A stretch of DNA of 64,000 nt, taken from Tigriopus japonicus. Lineage: Eukaryota; Arthropoda; Copepoda; Harpacticoida; Harpacticidae. The notes under the pieces are model-generated. The model did not search any database. It was not told the DNA's origin and saw nothing but the letters and a program-made list of their open reading frames with translations. Positions 51,486 through 62,379 of this stretch are shown piece by piece. The position numbers were made by a program, and so were the translations under genes. How positions within the stretch are numbered: the stretch's first letter is position 1; every line of letters starts with the position of its first letter. Location of the stretch: NCBI GenBank assembly GCA_010645155.1, contig CM021319.1, positions 2,041,385 through 2,105,384 of the forward strand, written 5' to 3'.

Positions 51486-53193
51486 TCTTGGAACAAAACC
51501 AAGAGGGTGCTCCAAAGTACTGAGCCATGCTCCCATGTCTGTTTGAGCAGACCAGTCGTTGTATATTTTATTGTGGTCATTCTTGTCAGGACATTAGCCT
51601 CAAATCTCATGAAGGAAATTAGTTTTATGAGCCTCGTTGCCAAGTCTCTATATTGCTCAGTGGAGTTTGTTTAGCCCTTGTTAAATGAGTCTGTTACTTT
51701 GCCACTCGGATTGTTTGGGTAGATCTCTTGCACTTTTTTTTTGGCCTCGTCGCTCCCGTGCTTTTGATATTGCAAGTATTGTGTCAAAATGTGCTCCGTT
51801 GTAAACACCAATAAACCGTCTATTACCCTGTTGGCCAGTATTTTAATTGCCCTGCACCTAATTCAACTAAAACACTGTCAAAAAGAAAACACCTCAACCG
51901 AAAGTGGCACTTTGCTTTGGCATGAAGTTCTTCAAATTTTGCAAGGGTCGGTGATTCAATTTAAACCTTGAAATGAATTCTAGGCTTTGTCGAGGGGGGC
52001 CGAACCATACTATTTTTTTCTTCATCGGAACTGGTCCATGGTGATGGTTGGGCCAGAAGACATTCTCGGGATGGAATGGAGTGGGACCATAAAGTAATTC
52101 TCAAATTCTCGTGTTCAACATTATATTGCTACAAGGGTCTTTATCACTCGAGGGGTAAGGAGGGACGAAAAAGAAGAAGCTAGAGAGGTTAGCTAGCTAG
52201 TAGCTACATAGCTAACTGCAAGTCTGATGGGCTTTGCTTTACTTGCCCTACTTGAAGTTGTAAAAAGAGCTTTCGGAAAAACTACTTCGTGCTACCACTA
52301 GCCAGCTCACTGGGTCATTACATATTGCTCGCTGACGGCGTAGTTAGTTATGATTCTATGGAGTATTTTTCTTTCTGTCTCAAAAAAGATACAAAACAAA
52401 AGCGAGTGGTCGATTTCACACTCCCCGTTCTGAAATCCCCAAGTGATGGCGAACTGTTTTCTTGTCGTCTTTTATAGCTTCACACTGTTTATAAACTAGA
52501 GCCTACCTACACAATTTTTGTAGCGGTGGTTAAATTTAGTGTCCATTACCTACACTCATCTTAGAAATCGGATCTGACGCCGATTGACTGACTTGAACTA
52601 CTACGTACCACTGGACTCGCCCAATGTGGGGACTACGTAACGAAAGAACAAAGTAGCGGGTATTATTACAATGAGATGAGAGAGGGCAATGAAGCGCATT
52701 AAAGCGTGCCCATGTTGAACATGCCGCACTCAATTCGGTTGAATTTTCAGCCACCTAATACTAGTGAAGACACAAATTCAAGTGGAACGCTGTTAGTTAG
52801 GACGATGGAAACAATGGTAAATGTGTCAACGAAGAAGTTATCTGCATGAAAATAATGTACCAAAAAACAGTGCCCATGTTCAGAAAGAAGAAAATGAGTC
52901 GCTGTTTGGGTTGAGAAACCAGTTCCTTTTTCAGAGGAAAATGATGGTCAAATATTTAGATCGGAGTTAATCATGGCTGGAAGTGCCATAAAGCACGATA
53001 ACCATCAGCTTGACTACTACTAAACCATCACCACTACCACTCGTGGCAGTCAGTGGTCGTCATCTTGGAGGACTTTACTGAAGGCTCTTGTCGTCCTCAA
53101 GCTCAAGCACCCAACCAACAACCACTGTAACTTGTCTTGGTGTCTTGGTCGTCCTCGTCATCGTATGCAGTATGTCGTCGACGTCTCTGGCAG
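51486..53193. other. No gene seen
   Basis: Short frames only. A TAGC-type repeat (GTTAGCTAGCTAGTAGCTA) is at 52189-52207. Confidence 0.4.
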
Positions 53194-53520
53194 ATCGAAG
53201 TGAAGCTCAAGAAGTGGAAGAAGATTCTTGGACAAGATGATGATCACTCGACCATAAAACTGCCTTCTCATCTTGAAGAGTTCGAAAAGTTCATGTTGAA
53301 AACTCATCCCTGGAATGATGACCCCTGGCTGTGTTGCTTCTGCTCCTTATTCTTGTGCTCCCGTTCACTCGATTTTGTCGTTTTTCGCCTTTCTCACTTG
53401 GTGCTACATTGGACCAAGAAGAACCGTAAAGCAAGACAAGTCCCCAAAGAAAAAAACGAAGTCCAAAATCAGGGGGAGGAGCAACTCCGAAGACAAGGCG
53501 AGAAACTGAACTTCAGATGA
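53194..53520 (+). CDS. Candidate terminal exon, or decayed coding region with frame changes
   Basis: The frame follows an acceptor-like GACGTCTCTGGCAG and ends at TGA (53518). It reads IEVKLKKWKKILGQDDDHST, IKLPSHLEEFEKFMLKTHPW, a Cys/Phe/Leu-rich hydrophobic stretch and a basic tail (TKKNRKARQVPKEKNEVQNQ). A second frame over 53315-53640 is also open except for one TGA and continues DDVQFMRKILKPVSATEVIS. Protein-like text shifting between frames may mean a frameshifted pseudogene or plain chance. Confidence 0.25.
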   Translation: MEVKLKKWKKILGQDDDHSTIKLPSHLEEFEKFMLKTHPWNDDPWLCCFCSLFLCSRSLDFVVFRLSHLVLHWTKKNRKARQVPKEKNEVQNQGEEQLRRQGEKLNFR

Positions 53521-53944
53521 TGTGCAGTTCATGCGGAAGATACTCAAGCCGGTTTCTGCAACGGAAGTCATTTCCATGCCAACGATCCCGAACTCACCAA
53601 GAAACAGCATCACGTCGTTCACACCAAGGAAATGTGTGTGAAACACGGCCAAGACCATTGCCAAAGACTGGAAAGTAAAAAAACCTGAATGTTTAAAGCG
53701 AAAAGGGTACAGTTTACGATGTCGAAACTACTTCCAACAGGAATAAATACTCCTCTTTGATTCTTGACTCTTGAGGAGTTGATAGGGTGTTATTGATCCA
53801 ATGAAATTCGATTTGGATTTGCACTTGCACAGCACAGGTATGAGCAAAAGTTGGTGGTTGGGTAAAATTCAACATTAAGAGAATAAGAAATATCTATAGC
53901 AAAGTTAAGTTGGGCGCAGTTTTTAGTCACTATTGAACACTTAC

Positions 53945-54204
53945 ACAAATGCCTTATAATCGTAACGATCTTTAGAGGGAAGGAAGACCAGTTGAAGATT
54001 TTCAAGTGAAACGCGGACCGATCTTCTTCGAAGCGCGAAAGGCGGAAGTTCGCCACATGAACCTCTTTCATGGGACTCTTGGGCTGGCATCTTACGACGT
54101 CCTTACAGCAGTCCATACGTCTCAGATTTCCCAAGAGCTCGTTGTCTACAAAAACTTGACACATACAGTAGTAATAGAGACATAGAGAGCCACGATTGTC
54201 AGTC
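53945..54204 (-). CDS. Candidate internal coding exon, Cys-rich, unknown protein
   Basis: Both splice borders are strong: a branch-like CTAAC and the acceptor CACTTTCAG|GACT upstream, and the donor TGT|GTAAGT downstream. The 260-base exon is open in one frame and reads RGSLCLYYYCMCQVFVDNEL, LGNLRRMDCCKDVVRCQPKS, then HVANFRLSRFEEDRSAFHLK. A second frame gives a short hydrophobic stretch and then a stop. Many Cys suggest an extracellular protein, but I recognise no domain. Confidence 0.35.
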
Positions 54205-54358
54205 CTGAAAGTGTGTTAGATTTCAATTGAAATGCTCTCACCCACTATTACCTCAATGGAAACTGACAAGTGCATTACTATCTTCATAGCAAGAAAGCGT
54301 TAATCTAGGTATATATGGAGCTCTATCTTGACAACTAGAGCCAATGATAGTACATGCA

Positions 54359-54505
54359 ATGAAGACAAAGACAACGAACCCGATGGACCAAGATCAGAAG
54401 GATCCCCCACTTTCTAATGGACCAAAGCAAAGCGGGAGCACTTCAAGGACCATGAAATCGCGCCTGGAAATGATGGCACTCATCAAGGATCCGCGGGAAG
54501 AATAA
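54359..54505 (+). CDS. Short 48-residue frame, continued in frame beyond one TAA
   Basis: ATG-initiated, hydrophilic, reading MKTKTTNPMDQDQKDPPLSN and KSRLEMMALIKDPREE. After TAA (54503-54505) the same frame stays open for about 60 codons to near 54693 and includes SQPASIESQVSVSPKKLKGD, LMFTLGSSPLHGC and HQSEDYE. This could be a microprotein gene, a pseudogene broken by one stop, or chance. Confidence 0.2.
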   Translation: MKTKTTNPMDQDQKDPPLSNGPKQSGSTSRTMKSRLEMMALIKDPREE

Positions 54506-54693
54506 TGTACGGGTTGTTCTCATATTGCACAAAGAAGTTCCAGTCAGCCAGCCTCCATCGAGTCTCAAGTCTCAGTCTCCCCGAAAAAGCTGAAGGGCGA
54601 TGGACTTGACTTAATGTTCACACTCGGTTCCAGTCCATTGCACGGATGCCAAAGATCTCAAGCAAACTCCCATCAAAGTGAGGATTACGAGTG

Positions 54694-56026
54694 AATAGAA
54701 GACGCTATGAATGAGTCATGGACGACTGAATCTCTCTTTCTTGGCCTGGCCCCTTCAAGGGAATGAACCTCACACATACCATGGGAAACAGTGAAAATTT
54801 GAGCCCAAAGATATGCTCGACGAGAAGGAACCAATTTAAATGGTCTTAGTGGGATCATCTTTTCTCAAAAGTCTGTCAATGTCATCATCCTATTCATCAC
54901 TATCATGATTGTCGCATTTCGAGCTCTCTCTTCCTTCTGAATGGATCTATCCAGTAGAGGAAGGCGTTGTTCTGGAATCCCTTACGAGAGATGGCTTTCA
55001 TCCAATGACCCAAACCCGAGAAGAGAAACACAAATGCGGGAGTAAATTTTAAAAGCCATTTGTAACCCGATCGTCCCGTATTTAAGAGCCGAGGGAGTCT
55101 TCCCCCCAAAATCATTTTGTGCCTTTGCCATCTTCGTTGGCATCTTTGAATGCATGATAGCTAACCCTTTCGAATCAAAGATGTAAGGATAATAAAAAGC
55201 GAAAAGATAAAAAAGACGAAAAACTTCTACCATAGAAATGGCTAATTTGGACTCTTTTCTCAACCCACTTTGATGAGGAAGGTTCGGAAAAAGCTACCCT
55301 TTTTCAATTCTTTGCTTTCAGGCAAGATGGTGTGTTTTCGTGTGATAGTTTTCGCTTATGGTTGGTTCCAAAGAGCAACCCATATTTGTTCCATCTTTTG
55401 AGTTAAGGGAACATGCTTGGAGAGACTCGCAATTCTTGAGTTCGATCGGATCAGAAGCTATTTTTAAAAGGTAGGGCCAATTGACATCATTTGAGGATGG
55501 GCTCGTTGCTTATTTGACATTCTCCCTATGAATTCTCAACTTTGGCTATCGATGGACTTGTGTCGATTGCCTTCCCACAGGTTTTCTAAGCGAGTTCAAT
55601 GGATGAATGTTGAAGGCAACTTGGGACTTGAAGGTCCCATCCAATGAGACGATGCTATCGAAATAAACGGCATGCATCTGAGTGTGCGAGGAGAGTGAAA
55701 AACCGGGCGAAGGCCTTTAAAAAACGCGTCTCCCGAGGCCGGGAAACGACAGAATGAAGAGCCTTGAAGGCCACTCACTCTGAGGCCAACCAACCGACGG
55801 ACAATTTCCAAAAAGCATGTCGAGTGGATCCAACCCAAAAGAGAATATAGTAGGAATAGCCAAATAGGACTGGAACGAACATCCAAATGAGCTAGTCAGC
55901 GAGTCAGCCACCCTAAGAACTACGTTCCACGAGCACTATGAGAATGTACACGCTAGCATGGGAGAGCGAATAAGCCATTTGCAAGCAAAATGAGTAGCGA
56001 ATTACCATACGCTTGCCATTTACCAG
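54694..56026. other. No firm gene
   Basis: The minus strand at 54903-55263 is open in two overlapping frames. Neither has splice borders or a domain I can identify. Confidence 0.35.
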
Positions 56027-56209
56027 CCGACGGCTATTATTTTGTTCCATGGGGAAGACGAAGCTCGATTGCAAGTTATTCTATGGTGAACCGCAAGGTG
56101 AATTTGAAGCCCATGATGGACCTTTACTTCAACCCTTGCCACTTCATGGCCGATCTAGTTATCATCCAGGACACACATACTTCACTTGTGGAATTGCATA
56201 TGAACGTAC
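56027..56209 (+). CDS. Candidate internal coding exon, unknown protein
   Basis: The acceptor is TTGCCATTTACCAG and the donor AACGTAC|GTAAGC. One frame reads MGKTKLDCKLFYGEPQGEFE, AHDGPLLQPLPLHGRSSYHP and GHTYFTCGIAYERT. A second frame, from ATG at 55990, is also open over the region (MSSELPYACHLPADGYYFVP). The right frame cannot be chosen from sequence alone. Confidence 0.3.
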
Positions 56210-57900
56210 GTAAGCATACAGAGGAAAAGTGGGGTAGCATAAAATGTTTGTTTTGCCTAAAAGGAAAGGAGGGCCTAGAACTTTACACTTCCAACTTGTT
56301 TTGAGCCAGCGCTCCCGACGAAAAATGGACAAATAAATATCCTCCAGGCAATTGAAACGGGGAAATATGTTGAATTTCCCCCTTCTCAATCCCAAGGGGG
56401 AAAACTTGGAGGAGAGATCCTGAGAAAAGAGCCAGTTCATTGAGTGGAAAAAGGCGGCAGCCACATACGTACAGCGTACAAGCACAATCTTAGAAAGTGA
56501 ATCAGATGCACCACACAACAAGCACTCCTTACAATTCCTACTTTTGCAGAACGATAACATATGAGGTTATGGGTTTCCTCGAGGGTCCCTTGGGAACAAA
56601 ATAGGTAGACAAGTTCCATTTATCAACTTAAATTCCGCTCTTCCCCTATCCATCTCAACCGAAGGATCTATTCATGGAAATGACATTACATGCGCACAAC
56701 GAAAGCTTCGCAATGGTGCAGGTTCATCCATAAACTCAAATACATGTAGGAAGCGAATTGCAAATTCACCTCAAACTCAATCTTCTTGTGGTAAACCCAC
56801 CATTCCTAATACAAGTCGGCACTTTTCCATGACTTCTCCATTCCAGTTTTTCGTATAGTCCAATCCTTCCCGTGGATGTCGCCAAGCAGTTCGTGACCCA
56901 ACAGACCTCTCAATTATCCTGGCACATTGCTTCAATCACCCACTCGTCTAAGGGTCTTTCCGTCTAATCACGGGTCAGAATTTCAGGTCATGGCTTTTCT
57001 CTCCGTCTTGAATTGCCTTCACTTGGACGGAGAGCATGAAGGTGTTGAAATCGAAGAAGTCATCCCAATCGCCTTTATGTCTTTGTCCATTTCCTGGCTT
57101 GGTTTGGGGTCATGTCCATCCATCCGTTCGCCAGTTCACCAGTTCGTTCGTTCGTCATCATGTCTTGAAACCCGATCGGAAACAGATGCCAAATTAACAC
57201 TTCGTAAAACGCCAATCCTACTGAAGAACGAGGATCGGAGGAGAAGAAAAAAAGACCCAAAGCTGCGAGACTCAATACACTGTCCAAGCAGTCATGATGG
57301 AGCCGTTTATGAGCCAGAGGAATTTCTGGATTTTCCCAACCTCCAGTACTACAAATGTTGGCGTTGGCGAAACATAACTCAATCCAAAGAGTCTCTGAGG
57401 CTCGATGGGACATAGTGGCATTCTCCATGGCAAATACTGTACCATGACACTATAATTGAACGGGATGGGGTACCAAGAATGAGCAGTTGAAATTTGTGGA
57501 ATGTTTTGGTCCAACGTGTTTGAAAATTTATCCATGTGTGGTGTTGTTTACACTTCTAACCTCCATGAGATTACCATCCTCACTTGCATAAAAACGTCGA
57601 AGAAATTTTTGAAAGGCTCATTTTCCCATTGCAGTAGTCACCTCGCCCTAGACTTGAGAACTTAAGCGGGTCACACGGATGGTCATCATTGGATTAAGAT
57701 ATCAAGTTCGGGTCTGAATTTTTGGTCTACCGCGGGAAACCTCCTTATTACGAACCTTGTCCTGGAGGACTCGTTTCACTCCATTTCTGAAGAGCTCCTC
57801 AAAGTTCTCATTGTACGCCTCGAGACTAGTCGACAGAGCTCTGACCATTATTTCTTGAATGGACACCACATGGCCACTCACACACTAACGAGACTGATTT
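56210..57900. other. No firm gene
   Basis: The plus-strand frame 56927-57415 (162 codons, no ATG until about residue 22) and the minus-strand frame 57075-57428 overlap each other. Neither shows a domain. Confidence 0.35.
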
Positions 57901-58351
57901 ATGGATCTGGAAAAAGTGAGTATTCCCGACATTTTTAGGGGCCTGTGAGTGTCTCTGTTCGATCTCGTAACAACTTCATTTCAGGTTGATTTGGGTGACG
58001 TTTATTTCTTTAGTCCCAATGCTCCAACTCGATTCGTTCACGAGGACCTTGTCCGAATTTCAACAAACATGAAAAGCTGGATAGCGAGAGATTATTTGAT
58101 CTGTCGTTGGATCAACAAGGTGTGCGTTTTTGTACGAATACTTATTATGTACAGCTCGTTGGGTTGCATTATCCGTCTTTTGTCCCTGAGCTTGGTTGGG
58201 CTTTGAGGTCTAAAACCAGATAACTGTCATCTCACATTCATCTAAGATATCCTTATAGAACTCTACCACTCACTCAAAGAAAGGACTAAGCTTTGCGAAA
58301 TCATCACGCCTATTTACTGTGGAATTGACCAAAATGCATAGCATCAACTAA
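57901..58351 (+). CDS. Tentative three-exon small gene, unknown protein
   Basis: Exon 1 (57901-57915) encodes only MDLEK and ends AAA|GTGAGT. A 69-base intron ends CTTCATTTCAG. Exon 2 (57985-58119) encodes 45 residues beginning VDLGDVYFFSPNAPTRFVHE and ending CRWINK, with the donor AAG|GTGTGC. A possible last exon (58259-58351) follows CCTTATAG and ends MHSIN-TAA. All joins are phase 0, giving 80 residues. Exon 2 has only one open frame and good borders; exons 1 and 3 are weaker. I recognise no family. Confidence 0.35.
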
Positions 58352-61300
58352 ACGATAGCCTGGGATGGACCAAAATCAATCACAAATTCAAGTTTCTCTA
58401 CTAAGAGCTCTCTAGACGAAAATCGGGCATGATAGTGAAAGGACAAGTAGTACACCGGGTGATCGTGTTGATATATATTTCCAATCCCCTGTTGTGCCAA
58501 AGTTCCCCTCGCTCTCTCTCCTCCAAAAGAAACCAAGTAGAGCCCTCCTAATCCCGAAAATGCAATTTTTCACACCTTTGGTGGTCACTGACGATCATTG
58601 TGCATCCTCCGGGACAAAGGGCTTATAATTCGAGATTTAAGTTGTTTGTGAACTCGCTCAGTGTGAGTGAGTCAGTCAGTGGGTGAGTGAGCAAAACCAA
58701 GTTGGACCACAACAACTACTACTACTACGAATTCGACCGAAAACCTTAGGACACATTCGACAAGCAACGACCCAAGGAGATTTTCAGGAAGATCAATTAA
58801 AGATAGCATGCTGCCCATATCCCTCACCCTCAAAATCTGCGTGTACGGTTTAAAACTTGACACGCGAAGGGAAAGAATTGACGTACTCGCATCTTGGTAC
58901 TCTTTTTTCCATTTTTAAGAGTGACTCGATTCCTTGAACCATTTTCTTTTGCTGCCGAAAAAAGCGCCCAACTGCATCGTTCTCGGATGGTTTGACCTCG
59001 ATTTTGTGGAAAGAAGCGCCAGGTGGAGTCATAATGCAAAACGCGGCCTTTTTTGGTCGCTCTACGTAAGAGTTCTAATGGCACCTGCTTGAAATGACTA
59101 AGATAATAAATTGTTGGTGTTTTTTCCTCGACGGTGCTGCCCCCACATTCTGATTCCCGAGTCCAAGACCTGGCTTTACCGCGTAGAGCCTCAGAGGCGT
59201 GCTTTGTCCCAAAACTTTGAAGAAAAGAAGTAAGTTTCATGTGAATGGGTTTTTGTCCCTCAAAGTGGTCAAAACATCGCTTAAGGGAAGCTGGATTAGG
59301 ACGAAATTGGATTTGATTGCTCAATTTAACTCCATTTTATCCTTGTTGTAACCCAAACGCCAAGAGCGAAATTGCCGGGATAATTTCCTTTAATGAGGCT
59401 CATTTCAAATGCGGTCAAATTCCGGTTGCTTAAACAGTTCGGGCCAATATCATACGAGCATGAAAGTTCGACTTTGAAGATAAATGAACTCGTTTATGAA
59501 GTATTTCCTAGGATATTTCAGATCAGATTCATACCATGTGAAACTAGCCGATGATTTATCTGCACAACGAAAGGGTTAATCCATCGCTCCATTTTCCGCA
59601 TGTCCGAACTTCAGGAGTGCGAGAAAAACAGCCCTCTTTTCGCTTGATAACTAACCACTCTTGGCTCTAATTCCGAAAATAGCAGTATCAATTTAGAACA
59701 GATCTATTGATCCACCCAAGGATGTTCCAACGGTTCCAACCTGCTGGCTGATCGTTTTCGCTTGGTTTGTACGTTAAAGCCGTGCGCTCACAACAACATT
59801 TGAGTTTTAAAACACTTCCAATACTGCATCCATCGCCTAATGGTGATATCAACCATCGAAACGCCCTGTACAAGCTGTAATTGGCACTAATTTTCAACCT
59901 TGACAAGACAAATCAGCCACAATCATAATCTACTTGCAAGAAACTAGCAGCACCCACTCCTTAGCTTTGAGTTCGAATAAAATTCTGGGCAATTTTAACG
60001 ACATCCTTTGTGGTACAAAGGTGTTAGTGGAACGGTCGCCTCACTCGAGGTGTTGTGAGAAACTCACTTAATTGTTTCCTGTTCACTTTTCCAAGTCTGA
60101 CAAATGTCCCTTTTGTCCCAATGTTCGAACGAGACGAGGAATGAGCATCACTTTTTCTCCTGTCAACAATTCCAACCAACCAACGAGCAAAAGTGAAAAC
60201 CAGGGGGCTGGTTAATATACATCAAATTTGGTCAAGTTTCTCGATGTTTACACTTATCCAGATCTTGAAAATGTCATGGGTGTAATCAATGATTGATAAT
60301 ATGAGAAAATGACTACGCGATGGCATTCAAAGTACAAATAAGCCCTCTAGAAGAAAGAGTAAGATCAAGAACGAGTCTAATCCATTGGAAAATGTGGCTT
60401 GGCTAAGACAAAACCCGACTAAGAAAAGCGAAGACATGGCAGACGTCCTGGTCCTGCCAATGTGAGTTTGGAAAATCCAGACAGCCAGCCAACAAGTACG
60501 TGAGAGTTTAAATGTACGAGTCAGAGTAGTGTAGGATATATAGATCCCAGGATTCCAATGGACGTAGGAACAAGCCAGCCAACGAGTGTCTCACTTGACT
60601 AGATCCGTGTGAGAATTAGTATTCAGCTCGCACCCTGAAACAACTATTGCTTTTCATTTGCAACACTATTCTCTACTGGGTCCACAATTGGACTTGCAAC
60701 AGTAGAAGGTATGTACGTACCGGTCATAAAGGCTCTCGGGGGGTCTCGGAACTACAATAACTATTGCTCCTAGCTTCGTTTAGTATGGATGTCGGCTCCT
60801 TTCCGGTTTGTTTTTGGACTCTCTAATATTGTTTGACTGACACAAGTCCAAAATGCTATGAACAATGGCCAAGGCTAAACCAAGCTCCTGGAATTGCAAA
60901 AGGGCGTTTCCATGCGTGTGAAATTGGAACCAAATAACTTCAAGGCCTTTCTTGAGAGTCTTTGAACTCATTTGTTTATCCGACCATGATTTGGATCTTG
61001 CCCTGAGAATCAAATTAATTCGAAGGAAATGAGTGCCGCGCATTTCTCCTGATTACACCCCTGCAATTGAATCCCACGGAAATGGACCACAGGAAACTCG
61101 GCCAGGTCCTCAGTGGGCACACAAACCGCCTAATGGGGGTCATTTGAGTGGAAAGAATTATAACACAACTCACGGAACAACTATTCACCAAAAGTGGTTC
61201 CATTTTGTATCTCTTTTTGTTAGTAAATAGAATGACACTTGAAACTAAAATAAACTTGAGAAGAAACGTTTAGTAGAGACCAATTTCAAGTTCGCAAATG

Positions 61301-62181
61301 AAAAGAGAAAACATTCAGTGCACTTCAAAGACCCTCTACTTTCTAGATCAACTGTCTGGACAAGGCCTGCATGTCAAGAGCTTATCAAGCGCAGCCTACG
61401 ATAAACCGTAAATACGAAGTTATTTTTTCTTAATGGATCATGGAACCATAATAAAACCACAACAGATCCTGTACCATTTTCCCTCCAGGTCCATTACACG
61501 GTAAACCCTGCACGCTCAATCAAGGCTGCCTCATCCTTTTTTCATGGAACGAGGAACGGCTCTCGTTTTTGGCCTAAAGGCTCCTCCCGAACCATGCCTT
61601 CCTTTTCAATCGGCAATTTCTAAACCAATTGGTATTAACAAACTATCATTAAGTACTCAGAATTCAAAAGCAGCCTGAAGTACTGCTTGTGAAAAAATAT
61701 ACCGCCTTGAAAAGGATAAAAGTTATCGGTTCGTTGTTCAATTTATACTCAGGAGTTTCATTGCGCAAACTCTGATCAGAAGAACAAATCATAAAAATCC
61801 AGCATAAAAGAGAAAGTCCAGAAAAGAAAAGCTGCTGTGGAAAGAAGAAGTTCCAATAATCACAAGGGAGAGAGCGTTCATATTTAATGTCTTCCAAAAG
61901 AAGTCGATTCTGTAGAAACTGTCAAAACATCTGACAGTTATTGAATTAGACCTCGTTTATCTCTCTTGCAGTTCGTCTTTGAGTGTGATGGTTCCTTGGG
62001 TTCTTCTCCTTTTGGGATTCATATCCTGACTGCTTTTGATCCCTCCAATTCCCAGTTGGAATATCCAAGTCTGACTGGTTAGTTACTATCGTATGGTGCT
62101 GGATTTCCGCCCCGATGAACGCTACTGGCACGTGATCAAATAGCCAAGACATTGTTCCATGTTTCAATATTTTCTCTCGAG
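58352..62181. other. Gene-poor stretch
   Basis: The minus strand at 58830-59324 is open in one frame, and 58850-59032 (60 residues from ATG, MTPPGASFHKIEVKPSENDA) is open in another. The minus-strand frame 61946-62199 reads SWLFDHVPVAFIGAEIQHHT in part. None has both splice borders or a known domain. Confidence 0.35.
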
Positions 62182-62379
62182 GAAATTCGTCGTCTATTTG
62201 ATCAAATAAACAGCAACACTATTACCGAGTTGAAGAGAATTGGGTTCGGTTTGGCCATTATCAACCTGGAGCAGATTCAACGCTTCCGAGAGATCCCGGT
62301 CCCGTCTGTTCCAAAAGAGCAAGTGGATCCCTTGCCTCATCTGTCTCCATCAGATCGAAACCTGGAGCCTGGTTCATGA
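62182..62379 (+). CDS. Weak candidate terminal exon, unknown protein
   Basis: The frame follows ATTTTCTCTCGAG and reads EIRRLFDQINSNTITELKRI, GLAIINLEQIQRFREIPVPS, then a Pro-rich polar end to TGA. The first part mimics an EF-hand helix, but no calcium loop follows. The minus strand is open just upstream, so support is slight. Confidence 0.2.
   Translation, partial: EIRRLFDQINSNTITELKRIGFGLAIINLEQIQRFREIPVPSVPKEQVDPLPHLSPSDRNLEPGS

Noticed and set aside
56927..57428. Overlapping plus (162-codon) and minus (117-codon) frames
   Set aside because: Both are open with no family signature. At this base composition such pairs are expected by chance.
58830..59324. 164-codon minus-strand frame
   Set aside because: It starts at TTG, overlaps another open minus-strand frame, and shows no domain or splice border.
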